Shown: piece by piece, positions 26,040 through 35,092 of the stretch
Position numbering within the stretch: the stretch's first letter is position 1
How the letters are laid out: the number at the start of each line of letters is the position of its first letter
Assembly: GCA_965246785.1 (NCBI GenBank)
Contig: CBDFFM010000032.1
Coordinates: forward strand, 62,001 to 126,000
DNA length: 64,000 bases
Direction of reading: 5' to 3'
Source of the DNA: UBA1952 sp965246785
GTDB taxonomy: Bacteria; Bacteroidota; Bacteroidia; Chitinophagales; Chitinophagaceae
Position numbers and translations under genes: made by a program
The notes under the pieces: model-generated
What the model was told of the DNA's origin: nothing
Databases searched by the model: none
What the model saw: only the letters and a program-made list of their open reading frames with translations

Positions 26040-26588
26040 TTAAACAGCGCCGGTTTTTAAAATGAGCGCTTCGTAATCCTTAATCGCATGGCCGAGAATT
26101 TTTTTCGCAAGGCGCGCACCCTGAAACTCCTCAATCTTCACCACCTTATTCTCCAAGCGCTTGTATTCCTCAAAGAAGTGGCGCATCTCCGCTATAAAGT
26201 GCGGCGGCAATTCGCCGATGTCGTTAATGTAGTTCACGCTCATATCGTTCGCGCATACAGCGATTAGCTTGTCGTCTGCCTCGCCTTGGTCTAACATGCG
26301 CATCACGCCGACAATCTTCGCCGAGACAAGCGTGAGCGGCTGCATTTCTATTTGAGAAAGCACGAGAATGTCCAGCGGGTCGCCGTCATCGCAATAGGTG
26401 CGCGGAATGAAGCCGTAGTTGGCCGGATAATAGACGGAAGAGTACAGCACCCGGTCAAGCTTCAAGAGGCCGGTTTCCTTGTCAAGCTCATACTTGGCGC
26501 GGCTGCCCTTGGGGATTTCAATGATGGCATTGACCACATCCGGCACGCCTGCGCCGTAGCTCACCGAATGCCAGGGATTGAACTGCAT
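26040..26588 (-). CDS. ppa: inorganic pyrophosphatase (family I)
   Basis: 182 residues from the ATG at 26588 (MQFNPWHSVSYG). It hydrolyses pyrophosphate to drive biosynthetic reactions. The metal/PPi motif is DDGDPLDILVLS, with ERP-type residues in VIEIPKGSRAKYELDKET and the C-terminal YINDIGELPPHF. A TTG three codons upstream is the only other start. The sequence CTTTGCAGCCT directly before the ATG resembles the promoter end seen before two other genes in the window. It is followed without a gap by the YeiH-type gene. Confidence 0.96.
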   Translation of the reverse strand: MQFNPWHSVSYGAGVPDVVNAIIEIPKGSRAKYELDKETGLLKLDRVLYSSVYYPANYGFIPRTYCDDGDPLDILVLSQIEMQPLTLVSAKIVGVMRMLDQGEADDKLIAVCANDMSVNYINDIGELPPHFIAEMRHFFEEYKRLENKVVKIEEFQGARLAKKILGHAIKDYEALILKTGAV

Positions 26589-26615
26589 AGGCTGCAAAGA
26601 ACCGGGATTTTTGAT

Positions 26616-26648
26616 AAACCTTCCAGGTCTTCAAGACCGGGAAGGTTT
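26616..26648. repeat. intergenic palindrome AAACCTTCC...GGAAGGTTT
   Basis: A 33-bp hairpin: AAACCTTCC-A-GGTCT, loop TCA, AGACC-GG-GAAGGTTT. The GGTCT/AGACC and CTTCC/GGAAG arms recur at 62541-62569, also after a gene end, so it is a repeated element and probably also a transcript end for the DUF4139 gene, although the T tract is weak. Confidence 0.6.
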
Positions 26649-26659
26649 ACTCCACGCTA

Positions 26660-28336
26660 CTACATGCCGGAAACGGTTTTGCCCCGCGGATATTTGATAA
26701 TGTAGCCCAATCGCAATGTGCGCAGCTCCGCAGGCTTCATGTCAATTGTCCATTTAACGGAGCCTGTTGCCGTGTCGTACTCCGCGCCTTCTGTCTGAGG
26801 CTCTTCCACCTCTATCTGGTTGTCGTTGGAAATGGGAATCTGGTCAAGCACGACAAGATGCACGGCTTCCTTGCGCGTGTTGCGGACGGAGATATTGTAG
26901 GCCACGTCCTGCCGCTGATTTGTACCGATGGTCTTTATGCTGTGAAAGTTCTTATCGCGCTCGCGGCGGATGATGAGCTTTTTGTCCCGGCCCAGCGAAA
27001 GGTTCATAGTGTCGCGGACGTTGCGCATGTCAATGTACCCCTGACCTACGTAGGAGCCTTCAAAGAAGACATTGGTAGCGGCAGGCAGCAGGTTCAGGTC
27101 TTCCCATTTAGTGATTTGGGCTTGCAGGAACGCATCTTTATCTAAGCGCGGCACTGCGAAGTGGCGATAAGTGGCTGGCAGCTCGTAGGTTTTGATGGCT
27201 ACGGTATGCTGCTGCCCGTCGGATGGGATGGAGTAGGGCAGGTCTATGTCAAAGGTGGTATTGATGCCGGTAGCGTCTGCGGTCGTGTACCTATTTACTG
27301 ATGATTGATAAACCTGTGTGCTTAATGCTGCAATATCGGCGCTGTTGCGGGTTGGCGCCTTTTCAATCTGTTCTGCAGTTTTTACCTGCCGCCCACCTGG
27401 GTTCTCCGGGTCAATGATTGGCGCTTGATACCCACGTGTAGCACTTATCTGGATGCTGTTCGTTCTTCCTTGATTATAAACAGGAGCATAAAATGACAGG
27501 TAGCCCGGATTCAACGTTGGTGCTTCAGCACCTTCAGCGGGATTGCCGGTAGAGAGTGTAAGCTTTACATTATTCCAGCGTACACCGCTATTCTGATAAA
27601 CGCTGGCTTTGTAAAAAAGCTTCACAGGGTCGCCAACCTTATCCGCTCTTAAATCATAGGAGGGCGTCCATCCGGCGTTGGGTACTACATAGCTCAGATT
27701 GATTGTGGTATTCGTAGCAGCCGGCGCATAGAATTTCACAAGCAGGCTGCCACCCGGCGTATAGCTGCGACGTTGTTCCTCGTCGCGTTGCGCACGCAGC
27801 AATGCAAGACGGGTTTGAATTCTATCAGATTGGCTTTCCAATTCCCGGTTCTGTGCTAATAACGCTGTAGTGCGTGCGGCTGTCATATCAAGCAGCTTCT
27901 GCAATTCTGCTACAGAAAGGCTTGTGTTCGCACCTGCGACTTTCCGGTTTTCTCTGAGGATAGTAAGCTGTTCCTCAATCACTGCTTTTTTATCCTGAAT
28001 AGGCGTTTGCAAAGCATCCAGCAAAGCAATGCTGTCGCGCAGCATCTTGGCTCTCGGCGAAAGTGCGCTATCACCGAGGTAATTGTTTTGAAAAGCTACG
28101 CTCTGCACCACTACGCCGCTTTCCGCGCCGATGGTCAGGCTTTGCTGATTCACATTTCCGGCTATATTGGTGAACAGCACATCGCTCTCCCCCTTCGGTA
28201 AGCCGATTTTGGCATCGCTGGACAGCTCGGCGCCGTTGAGGAAGATGGTGGCATTGGTGATATTTACCGCGGTACGCGGCTGAGCCAGCGTCGTAAATGG
28301 CAAAAACAATGTGATGAGTGGAATGATGCGCTTCAT
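26660..28336 (-). CDS. DUF4139 (mucoidy inhibitor MuiA-like) exported protein with a receptor-plug-like insertion
   Basis: 558 residues from the ATG at 28336, with signal peptide MKRIIPLITLFLPFTTLAQ. The N-terminal part (ITNATIFLNGAELSSDAKI) and the coiled-coil stretch (LARLRAQRDEEQRR-type LLRAQRDEEQRRSYTPGG) lead into the DUF4139 beta domain (YVVPNAGWTPSYDLRADKVG; LLPAATNVFFEGSYVGQGYI). Between them, about 27330-27460, lies TNSIQISATRGYQAPIID followed by GGRQVKTAEQIEKAPTRN, wording otherwise typical of TonB-receptor plug domains. The protein is expected in the periplasm or at the surface; the MuiA name comes from a suppressor of mucoidy and does not give a biochemical function. It is part of the minus-strand run downstream of the helicase gene. 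Confidence 0.85.
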   Translation of the reverse strand: MKRIIPLITLFLPFTTLAQPRTAVNITNATIFLNGAELSSDAKIGLPKGESDVLFTNIAGNVNQQSLTIGAESGVVVQSVAFQNNYLGDSALSPRAKMLRDSIALLDALQTPIQDKKAVIEEQLTILRENRKVAGANTSLSVAELQKLLDMTAARTTALLAQNRELESQSDRIQTRLALLRAQRDEEQRRSYTPGGSLLVKFYAPAATNTTINLSYVVPNAGWTPSYDLRADKVGDPVKLFYKASVYQNSGVRWNNVKLTLSTGNPAEGAEAPTLNPGYLSFYAPVYNQGRTNSIQISATRGYQAPIIDPENPGGRQVKTAEQIEKAPTRNSADIAALSTQVYQSSVNRYTTADATGINTTFDIDLPYSIPSDGQQHTVAIKTYELPATYRHFAVPRLDKDAFLQAQITKWEDLNLLPAATNVFFEGSYVGQGYIDMRNVRDTMNLSLGRDKKLIIRRERDKNFHSIKTIGTNQRQDVAYNISVRNTRKEAVHLVVLDQIPISNDNQIEVEEPQTEGAEYDTATGSVKWTIDMKPAELRTLRLGYIIKYPRGKTVSGM

Positions 28337-28408
28337 TGTCAGAACCGAAATTTTTAGAATTACAGAATCTCCGGAATGCAGTGCCAAAGTACTGCTCGCC
28401 AGCTACTA

Positions 28409-30706
28409 TCAGACATCCTGCTTAATCATCAGCTTCGCATAATTCAAGACAATCTTCTTCACGCCCACACCTTCTCCAAAGTCAATCGTCGCAATCCGAT
28501 TTGCGGAGCCGCCTTCAATTGCCTGAATGGCCCCGAAGCCGAACTTCTGATGCTCTACCGTCATGCCGGCCTGCATCGTTTCCGGATTATCAGGTTTGAA
28601 ATTCGCCGTCGGTGTGTGCGCTGAATTTGTCTTCGTCTGCGCGAGCTTATCTGCCAGCTTTTTCAGTGAAGGCATCTTGTCAAAGCTCTGATTCATCGTT
28701 GTGCCGAAGGCGCCGACGGAACCTGTCGCGCGATGCGCCGCGCCGGTGAAGCTGCGGTCTAAATGGTCTTCCGGAATCTCATCAATAAAGCGACTCGGGT
28801 CATTCTGCACAAGCGAGCCGAAGCGGTAGCGGCTACTTGCGTGCGTCACCCAAAGGCGCTCCTTCGCACGTGTGACGGCAACGTAAAACAAGCGCCGTTC
28901 CTCCTCCAGCCCTTCCCGGTCGTACATGCTCATGGATGATGGAAAGAGATTCTCTTCCAGTCCCACGGCAAACACGCACTTAAACTCTAACCCCTTTGCC
29001 GCATGTATCGTCATCAGGCGAACGGCGTCGGGGTTTTTGTCCTTTTCATCCGCGTCCGTGAGCAGCGTGATTTGCTGCAGGTAAGCGCCGAGGCTTTTGT
29101 CGCGCAGCTCGCCTTCCTCGTCGGGTGTTTCGGTGAATTCCTTGATGGAGTTGAGGAGTTCCTGCACGTTCTCATAACGCGCGAGGCCTTCCACGCTCTT
29201 GTCATTATAGAGGTCGGCTACGAGGCCGGTTTGCTTGCCAACGGCAAAGGCCATATCGTAGGCGTTGCCCTTCTCAAGCATTGTCTGGAAGGCCTTAATC
29301 ATTGTGACAAACTCCTCAATCTTGCTGCCGCCGGAACCGCGAACGCCATGCATATCCGGAAACTGGATGATATCCCAGAATGTCTTACCGACCGAGCCGG
29401 CAGCCAACTGAATTTTGTCAATGCTCGTCTTGCCAATGCCGCGCACGGGATAGTTGATGATGCGCTTCAGCATTTCCTCGTCCGACGGATTGATAACTAC
29501 ACGCAGGTAAGCGAGAAAGTCTTTGATTTCCTTGCGCTGATAGAACGACGTGCCGCCCACGAGGCGATAAGGAATGTTCATGCGCCGCAGGCTTTCTTCA
29601 AAGGAGCGGCTCTGCGCATTCGTACGGTACAAAATCACGAAATCCTTGTTCGGAAAGTGATTGCGCAGTTTCATCTCTGTGATGGCGTCTGCTACGAATC
29701 GGCCTTCATCATTATCCGTCAGCGTACGAACGAGCTTGATTTTCTCGCCAATGCCATTTTCCGTCCAAAGGTTTTTAGGAATCTGGTTTTTATTGTTGCC
29801 GATGATATTGTTGGCCACATTCAGGATGGCCTGAGAAGAGCGATAGTTCTGCTCTAGCTTTATCACCTTCACATCATCGTAATCGTCCTGAAACTGCAGG
29901 ATGTTCTGCACCGTCGCACCGCGGAAAGAGTAGATGCTCTGCGCGTCGTCGCCCACCACACAGATATTTTCGTGCACCGCGCCGAGCATTTTAATGATGG
30001 CGTACTGTGCCGTGTTCGTATCCTGATACTCGTCTATGAGGATGTACTTAAAGCGGTGCTGGTACTTGGCCAGCGCGTCCGGAAAGCGCGTCAGCAGCTC
30101 ATACATCTTGAAGAGCAGGTCGTCAAAATCCATCGCGCCATTGCGCAGGCAGCGGTTCGCGTATCGCTCATAAATCTCCGCCATCATCGGGCGGCTCTGG
30201 CGGGCATCCTCAGTCTGGATTTCGGAATGCTGGCGGTATTCGCGCGGGCCGACGAGGCTGTTCTTCGCTGCCGAAATTCTATTGTACACATACCCGGGCT
30301 TGTAGTGCTTATCGTCCAGATTCAGCTCCTTCACAATGTCCTTAATCACGCTCTTCGCATCATCCGTATCGTAGATGGTGAAGTTGGACGGATAGCCCAG
30401 CTTCGTAGCCTCGGCCCGCATGATGCGTGCGAAAACAGAGTGGAAGGTGCCGATGTACAGATTGCGCGCCTCGCGGTTGCCGAGGATATGCTCAATCCGC
30501 TCCTTCATTTCCGCCGCCGCCTTATTGGTAAAGGTGAGGGCAAGGATATTGAATGGGTCAACACCGTGCCGGATAAGATGCGCGATGCGCGTGGTAAGGA
30601 CTTTGGTCTTGCCGGAACCCGCGCCGGCTACAATCATCAGGGGCCCTGTCATGTGCTCTACCGCCTCCCGCTGCTGCACGTTGAGCCCCGCTAAATAGTC
30701 TTGCAT
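28409..30706 (-). CDS. UvrD/PcrA-like superfamily 1 DNA helicase
   Basis: 765 residues. 3'-5' helicase for repair and replication-fork maintenance. The motifs follow in order: Q motif and Walker A (LMIVAGAGSGKTKVLTTRI), motif Ia (ILALTFTNKAAAEMKERI), GTFHSVFARI, Walker B DEYQDTN, motif III VVGDDAQSIYSFRGA, motif IV (LEQNYRSSQAILNVAN), motif V (VRLMTIHAAKGLEFKCVFAV) and motif VI (RRLFYVAVTRAKERLWV). The C-terminal Tudor-like tail (HQKFGFGAIQAIEGG ... IVLNYAKLMI) is typical of PcrA/UvrD. The start at 30706 is 7 nt after a perfect -7 box. Whether to call it uvrD or pcrA is a naming matter only. Confidence 0.96.
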   Translation of the reverse strand: MQDYLAGLNVQQREAVEHMTGPLMIVAGAGSGKTKVLTTRIAHLIRHGVDPFNILALTFTNKAAAEMKERIEHILGNREARNLYIGTFHSVFARIMRAEATKLGYPSNFTIYDTDDAKSVIKDIVKELNLDDKHYKPGYVYNRISAAKNSLVGPREYRQHSEIQTEDARQSRPMMAEIYERYANRCLRNGAMDFDDLLFKMYELLTRFPDALAKYQHRFKYILIDEYQDTNTAQYAIIKMLGAVHENICVVGDDAQSIYSFRGATVQNILQFQDDYDDVKVIKLEQNYRSSQAILNVANNIIGNNKNQIPKNLWTENGIGEKIKLVRTLTDNDEGRFVADAITEMKLRNHFPNKDFVILYRTNAQSRSFEESLRRMNIPYRLVGGTSFYQRKEIKDFLAYLRVVINPSDEEMLKRIINYPVRGIGKTSIDKIQLAAGSVGKTFWDIIQFPDMHGVRGSGGSKIEEFVTMIKAFQTMLEKGNAYDMAFAVGKQTGLVADLYNDKSVEGLARYENVQELLNSIKEFTETPDEEGELRDKSLGAYLQQITLLTDADEKDKNPDAVRLMTIHAAKGLEFKCVFAVGLEENLFPSSMSMYDREGLEEERRLFYVAVTRAKERLWVTHASSRYRFGSLVQNDPSRFIDEIPEDHLDRSFTGAAHRATGSVGAFGTTMNQSFDKMPSLKKLADKLAQTKTNSAHTPTANFKPDNPETMQAGMTVEHQKFGFGAIQAIEGGSANRIATIDFGEGVGVKKIVLNYAKLMIKQDV

Positions 30707-30713
30707 TAGGGCG

Positions 30714-30721
30714 CAAAAATA
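30714..30721 (-). promoter_or_regulatory. -7 promoter box TATTTTTG of the helicase gene
   Basis: On the minus strand TATTTTTG followed by C is an exact TAnnTTTG box. It ends 7 nt before the ATG at 30706, which implies a leaderless or nearly leaderless message. Confidence 0.55.
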
Positions 30722-30852
30722 CGGTCGCTTTGCGTCTGTTTTTCTTGCGTTTTATCCTTTATGGACTGTACGTTATAAGATTGATAATCAGACTATTTTC
30801 TTCCAACGGTCAGCGTCTGACAGATAATAAATCGCCCGCCTTTTCATTCCCA

Positions 30853-30860
30853 TAACTTCG
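30853..30860 (+). promoter_or_regulatory. -7 promoter box variant TAACTTCG
   Basis: TAACTTCG matches TAnnTTyG, 16 nt before the ATG at 30877 of the GNAT-nitrilase gene, in the divergent gap between it and the helicase gene. Confidence 0.4.
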
Positions 30861-30876
30861 CGCAAAAGGCGAAACA

Positions 30877-32418
30877 ATGATTGAACAGGTAGAGATAGGG
30901 GCGCTCCATTTTGAAGATTATCAGGAGCTTTTGGTGGCCATGAAGGCCTCTTACGCCGGCTGGCAAGGTGGCTTCTGGAGCTCCGCCGCGATTGAAAACC
31001 TGATTACGCGCTTCCCTGAAGGGCAAATCGTGATTAAGGCAGGCGGTGTGGTGGTCGGCTGCGCGCTGTCCATCATCGTGGACTATAAAAAGTTTGGCGA
31101 CAACCACACTTACAAGCAGATTACCGGCAATTATACTTTTAACACGCACACCTCCAAAGGCGATGTGCTGTACGGGATTGAAATTTTCATCCACCCCGAT
31201 TATCGCGGGCTGCGTCTTGGCCGGCGTCTTTATGACGCGCGCAAAGACCTATGTGAAGGCCTTAATCTGCGGGCCATCATATTCGGCGGGCGTCTTCCTA
31301 ACTACCACGAGCATGTGGGTAAGCTCAGCCCGAAGGAGTATATCCACAAAGTAAAGAATAAGGAGATATACGACCCGGTGCTGTCCTTCCAGCTTGCCAA
31401 TGACTTCCACGTCAAGAAGGTGCTGAACAACTACATGCCGGAGGACGAGCAGAGCAAGGAGTTTGCGACGCTACTGCAATGGTTCAACGTCTATTACGTA
31501 CCTGACCTGAAGAATCTGTTCAATGTAAAGACCTATGTGCGAATCGGCCTCATACAATGGCAGATGCGTCCATATAAGGATTTGGATGAGCTTTTCAATC
31601 AGGTAGAGTATTTCGTTGACTCTGTTTCTGCTTACAAAAGCGACTTTGCTGTTTTTCCGGAATTATTCAACGGCCCGTTGCTCGCAGCTTTCAACCATCT
31701 CTCCGAAGCCGACGCCATGCGTGAGCTGGCCAAGCATACGCCTGAGATGAAGGAGCGTTTTCAGGCGCTGGCTATCAGCTACAACGTCAACATCATCACT
31801 GGCAGCCTGCCGAGCATTGAGGAAGAAGGCCTGAAAAATATCGGCTTTCTCTGCCACCGCAACGGAAGCGTAGATAAGTACGAGAAAATCCACATCACGC
31901 CGGACGAGGCGAAGGCCTGGGGTATCCAGGGCGGCAATAGCCTGAAAGTTTTTGATACGGACGCAGGCCGCATAGGCATCCTTATTTGCTACGATGTGGA
32001 GTTTCCGGAGCTTCCACGCCTGCTGGCCGAAGAAGGAATGCAGATTCTGTTTGTGCCCTTCCTCACCGACACGCAAAACGCCTACATGCGGGTGCGCCTT
32101 TGCGCGCAGGCACGGGCTATTGAGAATGAATGCTTCGTAGCCATCACAGGTAGCGTAGGCAATCTGCCTAAGGTGGAGAACATGGATATTTCCTATTCGC
32201 AGGCAGCCGTATTTACGCCAAGCGATTTTGCTTTCCCATCCAACTGCATCAAAAGCGAGGCTACCGCTAACGCGGAAATGATATTGATTGCAGAAGTTGA
32301 CCTTTCCCTGCTGCACGAGCTGCACAGCTACGGCAGTGTGCGAAACCTGAAAGACAGGCGCACGGATTTTTATGAGTTGAAACTTAGAAGCTCGCCGCAG
32401 GCATCGGAGCTGGAGTAA
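30877..32418 (+). CDS. bifunctional GNAT acetyltransferase / carbon-nitrogen hydrolase
   Basis: 513 residues, two domains fused. Residues about 1-200 form a GNAT N-acyltransferase (LYGIEIFIHPDYRGLRLGRR, the acetyl-CoA-binding R/Q-x-x-G-x-G/A loop as RGLRLGRRLYDARKDL). Residues about 225-505 form a nitrilase-family hydrolase with the catalytic triad intact: E262 (FAVFPELFNG), K337 (DKYEKIHITPDE) and C371 (GILICYDVEFPELP). This fusion is a known bacterial arrangement. The two activities probably act on one amine or amide metabolite in sequence, but the substrate is not known. It is transcribed alone, divergent from the helicase gene. Confidence 0.93.
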   Translation: MIEQVEIGALHFEDYQELLVAMKASYAGWQGGFWSSAAIENLITRFPEGQIVIKAGGVVVGCALSIIVDYKKFGDNHTYKQITGNYTFNTHTSKGDVLYGIEIFIHPDYRGLRLGRRLYDARKDLCEGLNLRAIIFGGRLPNYHEHVGKLSPKEYIHKVKNKEIYDPVLSFQLANDFHVKKVLNNYMPEDEQSKEFATLLQWFNVYYVPDLKNLFNVKTYVRIGLIQWQMRPYKDLDELFNQVEYFVDSVSAYKSDFAVFPELFNGPLLAAFNHLSEADAMRELAKHTPEMKERFQALAISYNVNIITGSLPSIEEEGLKNIGFLCHRNGSVDKYEKIHITPDEAKAWGIQGGNSLKVFDTDAGRIGILICYDVEFPELPRLLAEEGMQILFVPFLTDTQNAYMRVRLCAQARAIENECFVAITGSVGNLPKVENMDISYSQAAVFTPSDFAFPSNCIKSEATANAEMILIAEVDLSLLHELHSYGSVRNLKDRRTDFYELKLRSSPQASELE

Positions 32419-32465
32419 GTAGTGCTACATATATGCAAGGCATAGTCTTTTGACGCCTTGCCTAT

Positions 32466-34988
32466 ATGCCAGAATCCTCTCTCACCGGCTATGTCGTAGT
32501 AAAAGGCGCCCGCGAGCACAACCTCAAAAACGTATCCCTCTCCATCCCGCGCGATGCACTGGTCGTTTTCACTGGGGTCTCCGGCTCCGGTAAATCTTCC
32601 CTCGCCTTCGGCACCCTTTACGCGGAAGCGCAGCGGCGATATTTAGAGTCCGTCTCGCCCTATGCACGTCGCCTCTTCCACCAGATGCCCGTGCCGGAGG
32701 TGGATGAAATAGACGGACTGCCGCCTGCCGTAGCCCTCCAGCAGCAGCGTGGCTCGCCCACCACGCGCTCCTCTGTTGGCTCCGTTACTACGCTGTCCAA
32801 CCTGCTGCGGATGCTCTACTCCCGCGCGGGCGATTACCCGAAGGGCCAAGGCATCATCTACGCCGAAGCCTTCTCTCCCAATACACCCGAAGGCGCCTGC
32901 CCGGAATGCCACGGCCTCGGGCGGGTATATGAAGTGACGGAAGCCTCCATGGTGCACGACGATTCCCTCACTATCCGCGAGCGCGCCATCGCCTCGTGGC
33001 CCACCGCCTGGGGCGGTCAAAACCTGCGCGACATCCTCATCACCCTCGGCTATGATGTGGACAAACCCTGGCGCGAGCTTCCCAAGAAAGACCGCGACTG
33101 GATTCTTTACACCGAAGAGACGCCTACTGTACCCGTCTATCCCGGCTACACGCACGCGCAGGTGAAGGCGGCCATCAAGCGCGGCGAGGAGCCGAACTAC
33201 ATGGGCACCTTTTCCGGCGCGCGGCGCAACGTGCTGCACACCTTCGCCAATACGCAGAGCGCAATGATGAAGAAGCGCGTCTCGCAGTTTATGATAAGCT
33301 CCGAGTGCCCCACCTGCGGCGGTAAGCGCCTGAATCCGGCCTCACTGTCCGTAAAATTCGCCGGACTGGATATTGCCGATATGTCGGGCCTGCCCATGTC
33401 GCGGCTTTATGATTTGGTGAAGCCTTACGCAGATGGGAAAGTTGCTTCAACGGCGAAGGAATCTGCGGAGCATCCTGAGAAAATCATCGTCACGCAGCGC
33501 ATTGCGGAAGACCTTGCCGCGCGGCTGAGCGTCTTGCTGGATTTGGGACTCGGCTATCTTTCTTTGGAGCGCAGCACGCCTACACTTTCGCCCGGCGAGC
33601 TGCAGCGGCTGCGGCTTGCCACGCAGGTGCGCTCCAATCTGTTTGGCGTCGTCTATGTGCTGGATGAGCCTTCCGCCGGGCTGCATCCTGCCGATACCGA
33701 GGCGCTGCTGAAAGCACTTGACAAGCTCAAGGCATCCGGCAATTCCCTCTTTGTGGTGGAGCATGAACTGGACGTCATCCGCGCTGCGGATTGGATTGTG
33801 GATGTAGGCCCGGCTGCGGGTGAGGGTGGGGGAGAGGTGCTTTACAGCGGCCCGCCGGAAGGCCTGAAAGGCGTCAAAGAGTCCCGCACACGCGCTTACC
33901 TTTTCAATGAAAGCCCGCACCCTGTCCGCACCCCGCGCGAGCCGCTCGGATGGCTGCGCCTCAGCGGCGTTACGCGCAATAACCTGAACGGCGTTGACGC
34001 CGCCTTCCCATTGGGAATGCTTACGTCTGTGACCGGGGTATCCGGCTCCGGGAAGAGCAGCCTCATTAGTCAGGCGCTGGTGGAATTGGTGGCGGAGGCC
34101 CTTGGCCATGAGCTGCCGGTTGAGGAGGCGGTGGAAGGCGAAGGGCCGGCAGAACCGACTGTTCAAACCCTCGGCGGCGCCATTACCGAAGGGATGGAAA
34201 GCATTAAGCGCCTCGTGCGTGTTGACCAGAAGCCTATTGGCCGGACGCCGCGCTCTAACCTCGCTACTTACACCGGCCTCTTTGATAATGTGCGCAAGCT
34301 CTTTGCCGCTACGAAGGCTGCTAAGGCGCGGAAGTATGATGCGGGCCGCTTCTCCTTCAATGTAGCCAAAGGCCGTTGTGAGAAGTGCGAGGGTGAGGGC
34401 TTTGTGTGCGTGGAGCTGCTCTTCCTGCCCTCCGTGTATGCGCCCTGCCCGGTGTGCGGCGGCGCGCGCTACAATGCAGCGACGCTGGAGATTAAATACC
34501 GCGACCGCAACATTGCCGAGGTGCTGGGCATGACGGTGAATGAGGCCGCGGAGTTTTTTGAAGAAGAGGCCGCCATCAGTCGGGCGCTGACTACGCTGCG
34601 GGAGGTGGGGCTTGGCTACATCCGCCTGGGGCAGCCGGCTACGGAGCTGTCGGGTGGGGAGGCGCAGCGCATTAAGCTGGCTACGGAGCTGCAGCGCGCG
34701 GGCCGCGGCAATACGCTCTACATCTTAGACGAGCCGACTACCGGCCTCCATCCATCGGACGTGGAGCGGCTGCTGGCGCAACTGGAAGGCCTCGTGGCGG
34801 CGGGCAATACGGTGATTGTGGTGGAGCACGATATGCACGTGGCGGCTTCCTCCGACTGGGTGATAGACATCGGCCCCGGCGCGGGCGATAGCGGCGGCCG
34901 CATCGTAGCGACGGGGCGGCCGGAGGATGTGGCGGGGGTGAAGGAGAGCAGGACGGGGGTTTATCTGGGGGCTTATCTGGGGAGGTAA
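32466..34988 (+). CDS. UvrA-like excinuclease ATPase, short form (UvrA2 type)
   Basis: 840 residues, about 100 shorter than canonical UvrA. Two ABC ATPase modules: Walker A FTGVSGSGKSSLAFGTLYAE and VTGVSGSGKSSLISQALVEL, signatures LSPGELQRLRLATQ and LSGGEAQRIKLATEL, and Walker B YVLDEPSAGLHP and YILDEPTTGLHP. Zinc modules are present (CPECHGLGR, CPTCGGKRL, CEKCEGEGFVC, CPVCGGARY). The first module passes directly from the zinc/signature-I insertion into a shortened region, which fits the UvrA2 class lacking the UvrB-binding domain; such proteins are linked to drug or DNA-adduct resistance. Length and domain order are seen; the resistance role is from the family. Confidence 0.9.
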   Translation: MPESSLTGYVVVKGAREHNLKNVSLSIPRDALVVFTGVSGSGKSSLAFGTLYAEAQRRYLESVSPYARRLFHQMPVPEVDEIDGLPPAVALQQQRGSPTTRSSVGSVTTLSNLLRMLYSRAGDYPKGQGIIYAEAFSPNTPEGACPECHGLGRVYEVTEASMVHDDSLTIRERAIASWPTAWGGQNLRDILITLGYDVDKPWRELPKKDRDWILYTEETPTVPVYPGYTHAQVKAAIKRGEEPNYMGTFSGARRNVLHTFANTQSAMMKKRVSQFMISSECPTCGGKRLNPASLSVKFAGLDIADMSGLPMSRLYDLVKPYADGKVASTAKESAEHPEKIIVTQRIAEDLAARLSVLLDLGLGYLSLERSTPTLSPGELQRLRLATQVRSNLFGVVYVLDEPSAGLHPADTEALLKALDKLKASGNSLFVVEHELDVIRAADWIVDVGPAAGEGGGEVLYSGPPEGLKGVKESRTRAYLFNESPHPVRTPREPLGWLRLSGVTRNNLNGVDAAFPLGMLTSVTGVSGSGKSSLISQALVELVAEALGHELPVEEAVEGEGPAEPTVQTLGGAITEGMESIKRLVRVDQKPIGRTPRSNLATYTGLFDNVRKLFAATKAAKARKYDAGRFSFNVAKGRCEKCEGEGFVCVELLFLPSVYAPCPVCGGARYNAATLEIKYRDRNIAEVLGMTVNEAAEFFEEEAAISRALTTLREVGLGYIRLGQPATELSGGEAQRIKLATELQRAGRGNTLYILDEPTTGLHPSDVERLLAQLEGLVAAGNTVIVVEHDMHVAASSDWVIDIGPGAGDSGGRIVATGRPEDVAGVKESRTGVYLGAYLGR

Positions 34989-35003
34989 TTGTGAGCTATA
35001 ATT

Positions 35004-35011
35004 TAGCTTTG
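35004..35011 (+). promoter_or_regulatory. -7 promoter box TAGCTTTG upstream of the two-gene unit
   Basis: TAGCTTTG matches TAnnTTTG exactly, 82 bp upstream of the small gene at 35093. A weaker candidate, TACTTCAG, lies near 35062. Either would serve both genes of the unit. Confidence 0.4.
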
Positions 35012-35092
35012 TGAAGAAGACTCCGGCATTGCATTTTTTAAAGGCGACCTCGTACATTTACTTCAGTGCAATAATAGAAAAACAGAGTAAGT

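Noticed and set aside
32427..32466. ATATGCAAGGC / GCCTTGCCTATAT hairpin between the GNAT-nitrilase and UvrA2 genes
   Set aside because: Imperfect pairing and no T tract; too weak to call a terminator.
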